64,000 nt of DNA from Hyaloperonospora brassicae (lineage: Eukaryota > Oomycota > Peronosporomycetes > Peronosporales > Peronosporaceae). Under the pieces are notes generated by a model that was not told the DNA's origin, did not search any database, and saw nothing but the letters and a program-made list of their open reading frames with translations. The position numbers and the translations under genes are program-made. Shown here piece by piece: positions 1 to 12,474 of this stretch. The stretch lies in NCBI GenBank assembly GCA_947650285.1, contig CANTFL010001069.1, positions 17,868 to 81,867 on the forward strand, given 5' to 3'. The first letter of the stretch is position 1; each line of letters begins with the position of its first letter.

Positions 1-72
1 CCCATCGGTAAACACACGCTTTTGGAGTTTGTAGACGGATTGGAAGTTTGTAATCGCGTCCCGCATCTCAGC

Positions 73-988
73 CTAGATGTGTGCCCTTCCCCAGGGCGAG
101 CTTAGGGTATACACGTCCCTATATGCACGCTGCGAGTTGTCAACACAACTCGCACAAGGATCTCCCCAAGTGAGGCAAAGGAATGTCTGCCTCACTCGAC
201 AAACGATGCAACTGGTACCTAGCACCGGTTGGCGTTCGCTTTTCAAACTTGATGCGTACCGCTTTAAGTTTTTGGAGCCATCCTTCTCGTCCAAAGTTCT
301 TGACATTTTGGACGAAGGCGTTCCACGCTGCCAAAAGCAATTTCTTGTCACGCTTTTGGTTATTATTATACCATCGATGCCTAAGGAAGGCATCGAGAGA
401 GAAGTCTTCTTCAGCCCGGAAGTTACTCGCGCTGGAACTTAAGCCATGAAGCTCAGTTGCATCGAATAATGGAATTCGATGGTGTTGGCTTGTCTCGTGA
501 GACAAGCTATTGATGAGCTGCTCGGGCAAGCGCCACGGCTTCAGCTCATCACGCTTCAATGTGGTACCTGTTTCGGTACCACGGCTTTCAGAATGACGAC
601 GGCTCTCGCCATCGTCATCACGCTCGTGCGGGGAAGCACGAGTTGATGCTGGTGAGGCATAGTATTCCTCATCATAGAGTTCATCATCACTGCCGAACAG
701 ACTGTGTTGTATTTCACGAGTCCGCTCGTTCGACAGTGCACTTGACGAACGATGAAGCACCGCCGGTGATCGGGATGCCTCTGGAACTTTGCGCGAGTCA
801 GGCACGTCTGACTCGCCAGAATTGATGACCTCATTGACAAGGTCATCATGCGCACGTGGTGCGATGCCGCGTGCGTCTGCACCACCTTCTGCTGCAGACG
901 GAGAACAAGCAGCAGACGACGAAGCGTCTGCCGCAGAGGCTGGCACAGCAGCAGGCTGTGTGGTCTTCGAATCACCTCGCACAGACAT
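73..988 (-). pseudogene. Antisense ORF of Gypsy element, frameshifted
   Basis: On the strand opposite to gag-pol, an ATG at 988 opens a 282-codon frame to 140. The product is Ser/Ala/Glu-rich and acidic in its middle, then basic. Its C-terminal part (TPTGARYQLHRLSSEAD) matches RPTGAHFRLHRLSQEAR encoded antisense at 55361-55633 in the second element. Beyond that point the similarity continues in another reading frame here (LTWGDPCASCVDNSQRAYRD against LSWGENCQSCVENSARKHRE), so this copy has a frameshift near position 185-200. Protein-level similarity across a frame change argues for a once-functional gene. The C-terminal C-x6-C-x2-C arrangement might bind metal. I do not recognise the family. 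An accessory or env-position ORF of the retroelement is an inference. Confidence 0.6.
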
Positions 989-1120
989 ATTAACTATGTG
1001 AGGCAAGGTCAGGAGTGAATGGGTCTGACCAAACAAGTGCTATCTGTTCCACTGGTGTCCAACGGGTGGCCACCAAGTTTTCAATAGTCACATGGTGACT
1101 GTCAGATAAGGGAGGGGTGA

Positions 1121-1560
1121 TGTAACGGGGTAGCCCGTTACATGAGATTGTCATTTAAAACAATCTGACAATAAAAAATATTACGTCGGATATTCTTTTA
1201 ATAATATCACAAGACATGGTGATATTGTTGGGATGACCGAAGGGTCTACTCATTGATTGATAACGTGATGATATCAACCCACCAATCGCTTCTAGACGCG
1301 CGCAATGGGTGGTGAGTAGACGTCATGATACATTAGTTACATTAGTATAATTAAGTCAGGACAAACAGAGATTCAAGGAGTTATAGGACTTAATTATATT
1401 AATACAGTTTTACTTTTACCAAGAGACTAGTCTGACTACTTAGTCTCCTTTCCTTCCTCTGTGTAGTTCTACACCTAGCTGGGCACTGACTATCACTACA
1501 GTCAGTGATAGTAAACTCCGTACTGGTTGACCAGTACGGAGTTGTCGGTGCCCCGTTACA
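1121..1560 (+). repeat. 3' LTR of Gypsy element (440 bp)
   Basis: It starts TGTAACGGGG and ends CCCCGTTACA, a perfect 10-bp terminal inverted repeat with the usual TG...CA ends. The first 22 bases also fold on themselves (TGTAACGGGG then GCCCGTTACA). By eye it is very similar over its whole length to the LTR at 49116-49564. Confidence 0.9.
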
Positions 1561-4500
1561 TCGATGATACGTCGGCGGCAATGTGTATCAATCCCTACGA
1601 GTACTCCGACAACTTCGCTTTAATTAAAGTTGTCGGGACATATTTGATGTCGTTAAGACCTTATTGCGATCAAAAGAGTCGTATGGGCTAGTAATTTATA
1701 CACGAAGTTTGAGGCTCCAATATGTTATGGAAGGTTATCAAATTGAATCTGCTATACGGCTTTCGACTAATGCAATCTGCCGAGCTGTCTCGGGATCTGA
1801 GATTTATGAAAGGTTCCTGGAAGCAGGGTCTATGCCAACTACTAAGCTTGTCTCAACGCTATGAGCTTGCGGCTGGCACTGGTCGTAAGAAGAGAATACG
1901 GTCCAAGCTTAAGCTGCTCTGACGGCGGCTATCATTATTTTCTAGGTCACGCTTATCGTGGCGGTGTAATCATATAAAATAGCCGTCAAAGATCTGTTCA
2001 AGTGCACCGATGTGACATACTTACTTATTTGCATGCTAAGAACTTACCGCAAGACTAGCCTGGTATGTCCCTATCATGCAAGCAATATCGTTTGCTCAAT
2101 AACGTGCGTGCGTGCATGCAATGTCAAACAGCGAAATGTTTCCCCTTTAACCCCTTCCCACTTGGGTTTTAATCCAGACAAATCTCCGACCGATACCCCC
2201 ATGCTCGCAGCTTAAGTACAGTTGATCGGATATGAGTATTCTAGTGTTTGCTTATCAATTAAGAAAGCATATATTTTTGCTGCTGACATTTAGCCGATAT
2301 TTGCAGAGGGTCACGAATGTGACTTTATCGACGGGGTCCTCGGACTTCATCGAATATCCTAGTTCTGCGTCTGACAGGGGCCATTTCTACGGTGATCTAT
2401 TAAGTTTCGTATCACCTATACCCAATTTGCAATGATGATGTCCGTAATCAAGAATCTGGAAAATATGATCAGACGAAATGTGTCTATATATTGTGTATAG
2501 AGGAATGATTACTTGTCACGTTCACTTGCTAAGAATCTATGTTGCGCTCTCATCGGTTGCAAATTTCGCCATTATTAGGTAGGTACATTCTTTTACAATA
2601 TGCACGCCATCTTACGTAGCATTCTGCCGCAATTGGTACATCCACCCGTGATTGAGATGAATCTATAGCTTGAGGGGGACTTATTCAAGCTACTTTTGAT
2701 ATATTGCTACTAATCACGCGTCTGCGACAAGGTTCAAGCATTCGGTATCGGTTTTGTTGTCATTAGCATCGAGGAAGAGAGGAAGAAAAACGCAAGAGCG
2801 ATGAATTTTTAACTGAGAATATACCTGATTAACGAATGAATCGATGAAGCTCATACAGATGGTGATGCTATGCATCAGCATTGTGCAAGATAATGGTTGA
2901 TGAGAACAATGACGCTCAAGATGGAAAGCAACAGATGTCTCTGCTTTTTTCAAAATGTACACTGCATCGAACATCGAACGTCATCAAATCCATTCGAATG
3001 ATATTTTGCTAGCTCGAAAATTAGTGGTACAATTCGTGCAGGAATACGTCAAAGCTGTGGTAGATTAGATATTTAGATAGATAGAATTTGAGCGCTTATA
3101 TGAGTAAAGGGTAGTGTGTTAGGGTGATGTCAAGTGACTACGGTCTTTGTTGCAAGTATACGTCACTCTAAATGCGGTCACAAACCTGGCCAATGGGTAG
3201 CACTTGCTCCACTTTGTCGGCGTAATTAATGCGATCCGCCACTTAGGCTACGCATACACCACCGAGTTGTCGCGCAAGGTGCGTACACATCCTCTGTACA
3301 CGTGGTTCTTCTTTTTGTACGACGAGCCGAAGCTCTCTCATTGACGCAGATAGCAGTCGCTTCACCCACATATGTGGTCACGCGTAATGTTTGCGGTCTA
3401 ATTTTAGGAAGACTCTACCTACCGGCAATGCTGAATCATCTCCTCACTAGTCATGACCTGCTTGTTCTAAAAACATCTTTGCGCCCTCATGTCTGAGAAT
3501 GCATGGCAAGCTTCTACCGCTTTTTTTGCCCGTTTGCCTTGATGCCTATGCATAGCATCCGTCGGGCCGTTCTTTACGCATGCCTCTAGTTATAGAGATT
3601 CGTGTATACTCACGAGTTTTTCTTGAATGGAAAGATCGAGCTCAGAAGCGAGGCTCATCCATTCATTTGGACCTAAATCTTATTCACTACTTCGTCGTTT
3701 CGTGAGCTCGTGCAGTATCCGGCGCAATTATCGTTCAGATTCTGCGTCACAGAGACACAACGCGATGTCGACCAAATTACCTCGTTTACTGGAGTGGTTT
3801 ATCGCCCTTGATGGGCAGCTGGTAGACTTGAATCAATCCGTTGACAAATGTTTTGCCTCCTGCCGAAAAACAAGATAGGGCCCACCCGATGAAGCTGACG
3901 ATCAATGTGATACCGATACCTCAGAGTGCTTGTAAGAGCTGGGAATATACGCAATACATGCAAGTGTTGTAACGTAAAAAAACTGATTTTCCGGTGAGGC
4001 CTATGGAAGAGGAAATTATCTCTGATCGCACGGTCTGAGCTGTTTACACAGCGTAGACATGATCTTCTCCGATATAGGGATAGCAAGCCAGTTTCTCGTA
4101 CCAGCCGATGTAATGTACACCTTTCATAGGCTAGTGATCGTGCTTCGTACTTGTACCACATATTTCTTGTCACACAAGCCTCGCGACCGACGCATTCAAC
4201 AACGTGAAAACCTGTATATTGGGCTTGCATCAGCGTGTTTTGTCACAATCACCATGTTGCTTACGTCAGCTGCTTTTACATAATGTCTGATGCAGACACC
4301 AATGCCAAAATCATGTTCAGTGCGTAAGTTGATCAAGACGACGTCAAGGCTGTATCGCCCTGACAAAACCAACACTCTACTTCGATCACAATGGCTGGTG
4401 ACTCGATACCCGTTAGCTTTGAGGATGTACCCTGATTTCGTTCATTCGAGTGCTAAGTAGAACCAAATGGTCTCAATTTTCATGTATAACATAAATGAAG

Positions 4501-7500
4501 TTATCATTGTCACGTTTGTCGTGGTCAACATAGGGGCAGATACAAGTAGCCTTGCAGCCGTGCCTCGAGTGGCCTTCGCCGCGTAACACGATGATTCGAT
4601 ACGATCCATGCGATAGGGGAATATCGTAAGAAATGGATCGCATCGACGAATCTCTCCGCTCTCTAGAATGACCAAAAGGTGGTTACGCATGATGACTATC
4701 TTAGTCATTTTCATAGTTTTGGTCAAATTTTGAAATATGAAAATGGGAAAGCCCCTTGTGCATGGCATTAATATCGATGCTATGTCGAAGTAGAAATTAT
4801 TTAGGCGGGTTGTAGATAACAATGTCACTGTGTAAAAGAATTGATGACCTAAGAAATAGTCTTCGGTACCATCATGACGACACACTGTTCATGAGCTCAT
4901 ACAGGACATTACGCCAGCCAATAAAAAGCACCAACAAACAAACGACAAACGCGCGTTGTCAGTGAGTGGGAAGCGAACATTATCTACACACGTGAGGCTC
5001 GATGCAATGATAGTAGAATCATCTCACAACAGCTATGAACTTTGGTTATTCTCAGTAACTTTTCTGTTTTTTGTAACTAAGCTTTTTGTATATTTGTCCG
5101 CGCTTCTCGGACAATAGTGCACGTGTAAAATCTGTGCACGTGTCTGTTACCATGGATACGTTCAAGTGCAGACACTTGCACCAAAACTATAACATAACAA
5201 ATGTACACTTTGTTGTGTAGATTGCGATATTGTTATGCTCGTATATGCAGAAGGCGCCTATCACAGCGAGCGTCTTCCCAACTTCTTGAGATAAAAACTC
5301 GTCAGCGATCCCGTCCTTGTAGCGCGGCATCGGTTTCATGTCTGCAATTAAAAATGCTCGTGGCTACTTTGAGTGACAAGCATATATAAGTCAACTTGCT
5401 ATCCATTCCGAGGTACACAGAGCACAATGCGTGGTATATATCAAAGATCGACTCCCAACACAAATGGGCGGGCTTGACGTTACAAGCAACGAAAGCGTCA
5501 GACGTCTAGGGCTGCAGCTAGCGCAACCCACTATGATAAGCCGAATGAAGAGGTAGACGAACGAATGGCGAGGAGAGGGCTGTACCCTTTCCCTGTTCAC
5601 GTTCCCACAGCTAACGAATCGCGCAGTCACTTTCTTGATAGCTTTGCCGCCCAGCAAGAATACAACGCGGTCACTTGTCGCAATGTAGCAGCTAGCAGCC
5701 GCGCGGCAAGTAGGTGCGCGGATGAGTTCAGATTGGCCTTATCAGTCAGACGATGCCGTCAAATCGAATGTGCCCGTGTTCCTACTAAAATTAGCGTCCC
5801 GCTCGGTGATGTATCTTGCTGTCAAGGCGGGTCTACCACCTCATTGATTAGCGAACAAGAATGCGATGCTTGTATGCACAAAAATCCGGTACAGGAAGCG
5901 ACCCCCGCTTATGCCATAGTTGCCTACTTTTTGCAAGAAGAAGGACCCACACGTCCTACTCCCAACCGTTTATAATCGTCGTGACAGCGCTAGACGCCGA
6001 CAAATACAAGCTTTGGCTTAGTCGTGGCCCATAATCACGTGCGTCGCTCGTCGACTGGACTACCGTGAAGCCTTTGCACGACAAATGAGCACAATCGCGT
6101 GTGCCGTCTTTTTTGCAAAGCGCTTGTCTGCGCTGTTCAGATAGCCTGTGCTTGTGACTCTAAACGCTGTCGCCAAATGGTGGGTATGTACGTATACACG
6201 TTTTTCTGTTTTGCAGAGGTGACGATTGAGGCGGTCTTGCACGAGGGCGGCATTTATCACAAAGCAGGTTTTAGTGCTTTAGTGTGACAAGCATGGCCTT
6301 ATGTGTGATGTCAGCAGTTGTTGGCTGAGTGTTTGCTAACATGAGTGTTTCGTCATACGAGTGATTGCGGCAGTCATAAGTGAGGATGATGGTATAGTAT
6401 GTTCCGGCACGCCGTAGTTGATCGAAACGGCCTAATGACGACATCGTGAGCATTTGTTCAAAATCTAGGATCTTTGTCCAATATCTGATGCTTTGTATGA
6501 CACTTGCTCTCTATCTACGCCTGTGCGACTAAATTGGGCTCGCAGTAAGAAAAAAGCGCGTGTTGAGCCATTGTGCAAGAGGAGCGCTGCTCCTTTTGTA
6601 GGTAAAGCAGAAGCCATCTGCGACGAACGTCACAGATTGATTCTGAACTCGACTAGTTTATCTCACGGTTCCTTGACTGCACTCGTCAATACAAAAAATC
6701 TCCTACCGCGTACCGGGTCATGTTTAGCCCCACAAGGTAAGTGGAAGCTGCTCTGGCCTCACGCGCCCGATAGTGTGCAAAACATGCGCGCAACCAAACC
6801 GGTGTGATCGGTTCAGAGGGAAAGATACTGAATCTGATGGGTCAGATGCAAAGTCTCCTGAGATGGGTCTCGCTCAGCCATTCAACACTCAACACCACCA
6901 TCAATTCCCTCCTTCCCACGCGCTGTGTGTCTTGCCTCCAGTGGCTGCATGTTTCTGGAACCACGACAATAGCAATCAAGGGAGACAGCTGCCTCTCGCA
7001 CGGGGCCAGCGACAGGTCCTATTCCGACCTGTATGCAGTACAGCAGTCGACCTCTGGATCTACCCTCGCGCAATTCTGTTCCTCCAAACCGGCTTGCGAT
7101 CGTAGCAGAGCGTGTCGAAACTCATCGCTGCCTGCAGTCCGTTACATCCACGCAGACGTGCACTGTGTTCGTGGCAGAAACCTGGTACGTGTCTAGGTGT
7201 ACGGAATGGCACCAGTGCATGGGAAACTCCAGCGGACCAGACCCCGAGCCATGCCGAACATATGTAACTCAGATGCGCTGCTGTCTGTCTTTTCACAGGC
7301 TGCATACACTTGCACATGCATCCAGACGTTGCGGATGCAGCATTCAAGACCAATCCTGATACAGCGACTACCGCTAGCGTTTCGCAACTGCTGGCCGAGT
7401 CCCATGGATCGTATGGAAGCGGGCAGGTTTTCTGATCGATAGCCTGTGCGCAGGGCAGTAGTACAGAGTGATAGATCACGAGTCTGCCTCTCAGGAGCAT

Positions 7501-8811
7501 TTGCGTCTTTCGCAAAAAAGCCACGCGTCACCCAGTGTCCTTGAAGTAGCTGGACACTGCCTCTGCTGTACGGCGCAGGCGAAAGGACACCACTTCGCTC
7601 GCTAAGGGTGCAGATACCGTTTGTGGCGCGTCTGATAAGTCTCATGGTGCACGAACAGCGCTGGCGCGTATCCCTGCCATCAACTGCTTGCCCTCTCGCT
7701 GCTGCATGCAGTTGCCTCAGCTTTGGCTGCCTCGAGAGCCTAAGCAATTGATCGATGCACGTTGTCTGTCGCTTGGACAGACTCAAGTGTAGCTGCGATT
7801 GTGCGTGTATCAGTGTGTGTCGTAAACGTGTGCACGCGCAGCCCATCAATCCGCTGGAAGCGTTATGTCCAGCCAACTGGGAAGCCAAACATCGTGGACA
7901 TGCGAGGGGTCCGATGCTCTATAAAACTCGCCAGTCCACTTCCCTGTGCTCACTCACTGGCAATGGGCCGACAAAACAACATCATCAACAATCGTCTTCT
8001 CTTCTCGATACTTACACTCTACGCACGAGCGCCTGTACGCGCTAGTCCATCCCGCTGTCAATACTGTCGTGTAGGTTGCTACAGAACGATGGACGATCGA
8101 GATCCTTCCAGCTCTTTCCGAACAGCTGCAGTCTCCAAATTTACGGCTGATGATGGCACCGCAGCCGAGAATCGAGCTCGCTCTTCCCTCCTAATCGCTC
8201 AAAGGCGTACGGTAAGCTGAACTCACAAGGACACTAGAACTACGCCGTGATACAGCCATAGACGCCGTAGTAAGGCAAGCGATCGTACATTTGTTGTCGG
8301 GTGGGTCCTCGCTCGAAGTGCATTGAGCGTTGCGCTGTCGCCCAAGCAACAGACGACGACAGTGATCTGTTCCCTCACTCCTGCAAGAAAGTGACGCACG
8401 GCCCATCTGTTGCCGGCCAAACGACTGCCTCAACGCAATGGGTACGACGACGGTGCTGGCAAACCTGATGGGAACGCCCGGCAGCAGTCGACCCTATGGT
8501 TCGAGACGGGGTCAGTATATCGACATTGCGAAACTCCATCGAGCGATCGACATGCGCCACTTGTCGCAGCCCACTCGTGCGCGCGAGAAGAGCAAAACCT
8601 CTGTCGCTCGATACTTTCGGCGCTGCTCGATGCATTACATGTTGCGTGTCGCCTCTGCGAAGTGGATCCAGTGTGTGGCTTCAAATCACAGCCAGGTGCA
8701 CGTCGCGGCATCTGATCCGCAGAAGACCTGAGCGCAGAATCCGGACCAGAGATGGACGGCCGGCCGGTCGGTCGGTCGGGGATCGAGTCTCACGCCCGTG
8801 AAAGGGGGCGG
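1561..8811. other. Gene-poor stretch, no supported gene
   Basis: No ORF here shows recognisable domains, and most are short or overlap in several frames. 1561-6400 is AT-leaning unique sequence. 6500-8750 is more GC-rich and holds longer but unconvincing ORFs. A well-formed intron signature lies at 7185-7298 (GTACGT donor, TTTTCACAG acceptor), followed by an open frame to a stop at 7433-7435, but no complete gene could be built around it. Confidence 0.6.
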
Positions 8812-8825
8812 CCATTGCGAAATTT
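8812..8825 (+). promoter_or_regulatory. Putative oomycete Inr/FPR core promoter
   Basis: CCATTGCGAAATTT resembles the oomycete initiator plus flanking promoter region (TCATTYYNCAWTTT) at about 10 of 14 positions. It lies about 165-175 bp upstream of the membrane-protein ORF at 8988. Confidence 0.35.
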
Positions 8826-8940
8826 GCTGCTGCTGCCACGTGAGACAATCAGTTGACACCCGGCCTACGTACCGCCTACTCGGACTGCCCACTGCTGCCC
8901 TCTACTACTACCACTACTGCTGTTGTTACCAAACCTGTAA

Positions 8941-9002
8941 GCGAGAGAGAGACATAGAGAGAGAGACATAGAGAGAGAGAGAGAGAGATGGAGAGAGAGA
9001 TG
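8941..9002 (+). repeat. (GA)n microsatellite
   Basis: A GA dinucleotide run broken by 'cata' interruptions. It overlaps the first codons of the ORF at 8988, so the annotated start depends on it. Confidence 0.9.
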
Positions 9003-9593
9003 GAGACCTGGACGGCCACGCGCCGCCACCTGCTGTCGTTCAAAGACGATCATGTTCCGTGCACGCGCGTGACGGTAAAGGACGACGCGACGTTTTGCGT
9101 CCAGGGCGATGCATGCGGGAACCCCCTGGCCAATGTGTACCCAAAGGGCGCACCGGGCGCGTGTCCGCGTCGCAACGATAAGCCCATCAGTGGCTGCACT
9201 GCGACGTCCGCTCGCTTTGGCGACGACTGCGTTGCGCCCGTGGACGCGCATTGTGTCTTGCAAGAGGGCGGCGCCTGGCAGTGTGTGTTTCAAGCCGACG
9301 GGCGGGCATGGAACGGCACGGAACAGGACGAGATGGCTCCCTATGGGCAGGTCAAGATGCCGTCGTCGTCGCCCATGAGCGACCAGTCTGTGAAGCTGTC
9401 GGCGTCCAACCAGGAGCAACACGGCATGTCCAAGACCATGGGCGCCTCGAACGCGTCGATCAACATTGCGGTGGGCGTCGCGTGCTGCGTGCTGGCGTTT
9501 GTCGGCCTCGTGTTTGTCAAGAAGCGCCGCAATCGCGAGCGCTCGAACAGCTACACGCTGTCGGAAAAGGATATATCGATCGTCACGCTCTAA
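8988..9593 (+). CDS. Cys-rich single-pass membrane protein, unknown family
   Basis: The 201-residue ORF has an N-terminal half with about ten cysteines (residues 24-104), which fits a disulfide-bonded ectodomain. A Ser/Gln/Met-rich linker follows, then a hydrophobic segment at about residues 159-178 (INIAVGVACCVLAFVGLVFV). A KKRRNRER stop-transfer patch and a short Ser-rich cytoplasmic tail end the protein. This is type I topology, but no signal peptide is encoded before it. The ATG at 8988 lies in a GA repeat, and a second in-frame ATG is at 9000. A GTAAGC donor at about 8937 suggests the GA run may be the end of an intron, with the real leader further upstream. I do not recognise the family. 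High GC makes a long antisense frame here, which is ignored. Confidence 0.65.
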   Translation: MEREMETWTATRRHLLSFKDDHVPCTRVTVKDDATFCVQGDACGNPLANVYPKGAPGACPRRNDKPISGCTATSARFGDDCVAPVDAHCVLQEGGAWQCVFQADGRAWNGTEQDEMAPYGQVKMPSSSPMSDQSVKLSASNQEQHGMSKTMGASNASINIAVGVACCVLAFVGLVFVKKRRNRERSNSYTLSEKDISIVTL

Positions 9594-10765
9594 GACGCTC
9601 GTCGGTCGATGGTCGGTATCGGCTGAAGAGGACGAGCACAACACACAAGAGCGAGTTAGCTTAGGTAAGCCAAATAACCCCGTGATTTATAAGTTTACAC
9701 ATTGACACGACGCCTTTGAGATAGTAGAGAGCTCGCTCTACACGCGCGTGCACGTTACTCCTCTGGAATAGCAGCAGCAGATGACGGCCTTGAGACCACA
9801 CATTGTGTAGTGCTGTTGCGTGCGTATGTACTAGAAGCGGTTAATTGGAAAAAGCTTTGACGGTACCGTGTCGACTGTTGCGTTTATTTTGTTTGTCCGC
9901 GTGTATGACGTGGTGAAAACACGCGATACGTTCGACACGTTTGGTCATATTGACGTCTACCGACGGAAGCACAAGAACGACCCGACGCACGTACTTTTTT
10001 GTGGATCCGTTCGCGATGTCTCATCTCTGGCATCGCTCTTGACTTTAGGGCTGGACAGCTCGTCGCATAACTGAGGAACAAAGCCAGTAGGATTCCCTGC
10101 AATTGACTGCTCGACCTGGACGGCTGCACTTCCATTTGACCATTCCTTGACCTTACCCACGGAACTCGTCTAGTGCACAGGTACAGTCCCATTGCGAACG
10201 TGCAGGTCGCACGCAAAAGAAATGACAACATACCTGACTAAACAGACATTCGGGAAGCGAGTCGCACAGTATCGGTGCGCGATATCAGCGATGTTGCAGC
10301 TTTAGGCGGTGCTGCGACGGCTCGCATTGGGGAGCGGGTTCGTAGCTGGTGCGAGTGTGTTGAGGACAGCACTTATGCTGATGTGATGCACATTGACCGC
10401 GAGGCTGCCCACTACGTAGCGAGTAGCAGTCGCTCGGACGAATGTATTGCACAAAAGCTTGTGGCCACTTTCTTGCACTCATCTCCGCCGCACACGTTGC
10501 GAATCAAACGTAGTTTACCAGCTGTGCAGATCTCCAGGCAGCCTGTTTGGGACATAAGACAGCTACAAAGTGAAGAGCAAACAAGCACAGCTTCATACAA
10601 CAACAACAGTCGAGACGAAAACAGGTGCGTACGATCTCAGCTTCAGTGCGTTCATTTCACCGCTTCAGAACACGTGCATGCCATTCGTCGCCGAAAGGTA
10701 TGCAAACACACACAGCAGCCACTCTCTCCACAGCCCAAGCAGTACCGCATCGAATAGCGACCTGT
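9594..10765. other. Intergenic, nothing recognised
   Basis: The ORF at 10275-10757 starts with GTG, shows no domain and is treated as chance. This stretch separates the 3' ends of the membrane-protein gene (+) and CCT4 (-). Confidence 0.6.
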
Positions 10766-12474
10766 TTACCGGACCATCACGATGTCGTCAATCTTGAGGA
10801 TCATGCGGACGCACTCCGTGGCCAGCGAGATCGCGCTCGTGCTCACAAGGAGGGGCTGCAGCACGTTGAGCTCATACATATCACTAATGGCGCCCTTGCG
10901 CACGTTAATGCCCATGCTCGTGTGTCCCTGCGCGTGCTTCGCGCGCAGCTCCGTCACGATGCCGATCGGGTGGAGACCAGCGTTCTCTGCCAGTGTGTAC
11001 GGTACGACCTCCATTGCATCAGCGAACGACTGCAAGCAGTAGCTAGCCGTGCCTTCCAGTGTGCGGCCGTAGGCAGCCAGCTTCTGAGCCACCTGGATTT
11101 CAGGTGCACCACCACCGCAAATCAAAAAGCGCTTCTTGACCAGCGAGCGTACTACACACAGAGCGTCGTGTAGAGATCGCCCAGCTTCTTCAAGAACCAG
11201 CTTGTTGGAACCGCGCACAAGAATCGACACGGTCTTGCCCGGGTGTACAACCTCTGTGATCTTGACGACCTTGTGGCCGCCCACCGTCTCTTCCTGCACC
11301 AGCCCCGCCGTGCCAAGCTTCTCGGGCGTCAGACACTCAATGTTCGCCACAGGCAGGCACCCCAGCGTCGTAGCAATGTGCTCAATGTCGTTGCGTTCAA
11401 TGTCCGTGATCACACGAATGCCCATCTTGGCCAAAAAGTGCAGCGACAAGTCGTTCGTCGCATCCCGCAAGATGCTCTTTTGGATCAGCAACACAGTCGC
11501 GCCCGACTTTTTCACCTTCTTGCAGAGGTTCAAAATGTACTTGCGCTCCTCGCGCAAGATGCGGTCCATCGCAGCGTAGTCGTTGATCACCACGTTGCTC
11601 TCCATGTCTGCCTTTGGTGCAGACAGACAAAACTGGATGAGCGCAATCTTCGCATTCTCTATCGTCGTAGGGCCCGTGCTGCTCGCCGTCTTGTCAAAGC
11701 CCTTGCTGAACACAAGTCCGTCCACGAGCTCCGAGTCGTCAATCGTGCCTCCGAGCTGCTGCACGACGCGCACGGCGTTCAAGTCCACGTTCGTGGCCGT
11801 GGCAATGTCAATTACTTTGAGCACAGCGTCGACGGCAATCGGCGACAATTGGTCCGCGTACTCGGAAATGACTTTGGACGAGAGCGACGTGTTGACACAA
11901 TTGATGAGCTCTTCACGGTTCGCGAGCTCCACGGGCTTCGAAATGTGCGTCAAGATCTCTTCGGCTTTGACTGCAGCAAGGCCAAAAGCTTCCGAGATGT
12001 TGGTCGGGTGGATGCCCTTGAGCAGGAGGTCTTCGCAGGCACCCAGAAGGGCGCCAGCGATCACACAGACGCTCGTGGTGCCGTCTCCAGCTTCAATGTC
12101 CTGTGACTTGGACAGGTCCACGAGCATCTTCGCTGTTGGGTGGTACACTTGCATCTGGCTCAAGATCGTCGCGCCGTCGTTCGAAATGATCACTTCTCCA
12201 TTGCTCTGCTGGATCATCTTGTCCATGCCACGGGGTCCGAGGCTGGTGCGAATAGCGTTGGCGATGGCTGGTGGCGATAGAAATACGGTTAGAAATACAG
12301 TTACGGTCGCAGCGTTAGGATTCGAAAGGCGACGGCACAAGTGAATCATGAAAGGAGGACGGACGCACCTTTTGCAGCAATGATGTTGGACATTCGCACG
12401 TCCTTTTCTTTCTGCTTGCCGCGCAGGGTCTCGCCGGTTGGACGGGCAATCGTTGCGGGGGCGGGGACGGCCAT
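10766..12474 (-). CDS. CCT4: T-complex protein 1 subunit delta (CCT4)
   Basis: Subunit delta of the cytosolic chaperonin TRiC/CCT, which folds actin, tubulin and other proteins by ATP-driven cycling. Exon 1 is 12369-12474 (ATG at 12474, N-terminus [20 protein letters not shown]). An intron at 12268-12368 (GTGCGT donor, CCACCAG acceptor) is followed by exon 2 at 10766-12267. The spliced protein has 535 residues, close to the 539 of human CCT4. Group II chaperonin motifs are present: [29 protein letters not shown] in the nucleotide site, and GGGAPE near the C-terminal equatorial domain. Similarity is highest to delta subunits ([23 protein letters not shown]). The naive ORF start at 12349 is inside the intron. 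No frameshift or missing catalytic residue is seen. Confidence 0.97.

Larger units (their letters stand above)
1..1560 (+). mobile_element. Ty3/Gypsy element, 3' end with 3' LTR
   Basis: The left edge lies inside an LTR retrotransposon. Positions 1-1120 are 3' internal sequence, ending in a purine-rich tract (about 1108-1120) typical of a polypurine primer. The LTR follows at 1121-1560. The internal part carries an antisense ORF that is also found, more decayed, at the same place in the element at 49116-57085. gag and pol would lie to the left, outside the window. Orientation (+) is inferred from the LTR, which matches the 5' LTR at 49116-49564 in the same direction. The five bases after the LTR (tcgat) could be the target-site duplication, but the other copy is not visible. 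Confidence 0.85.

Noticed and set aside
5565..5975. 136-codon plus-strand ORF with ATG
   Set aside because: No signal peptide, domain or splice context; length is within chance expectation.
7193..7888. 231-codon minus-strand ORF
   Set aside because: Starts with TTG, overlaps other open frames in GC-richer DNA and has no recognisable content; its length is only marginally above chance.
8865..9644. 259-codon minus-strand ORF
   Set aside because: Mirror of the GC-rich membrane-protein gene; contains Leu/Ser repeats from the GA microsatellite.
11243..12344. Long plus-strand ORFs (287 and 253 codons)
   Set aside because: They are antisense to the conserved CCT4 coding exon and show no domain.
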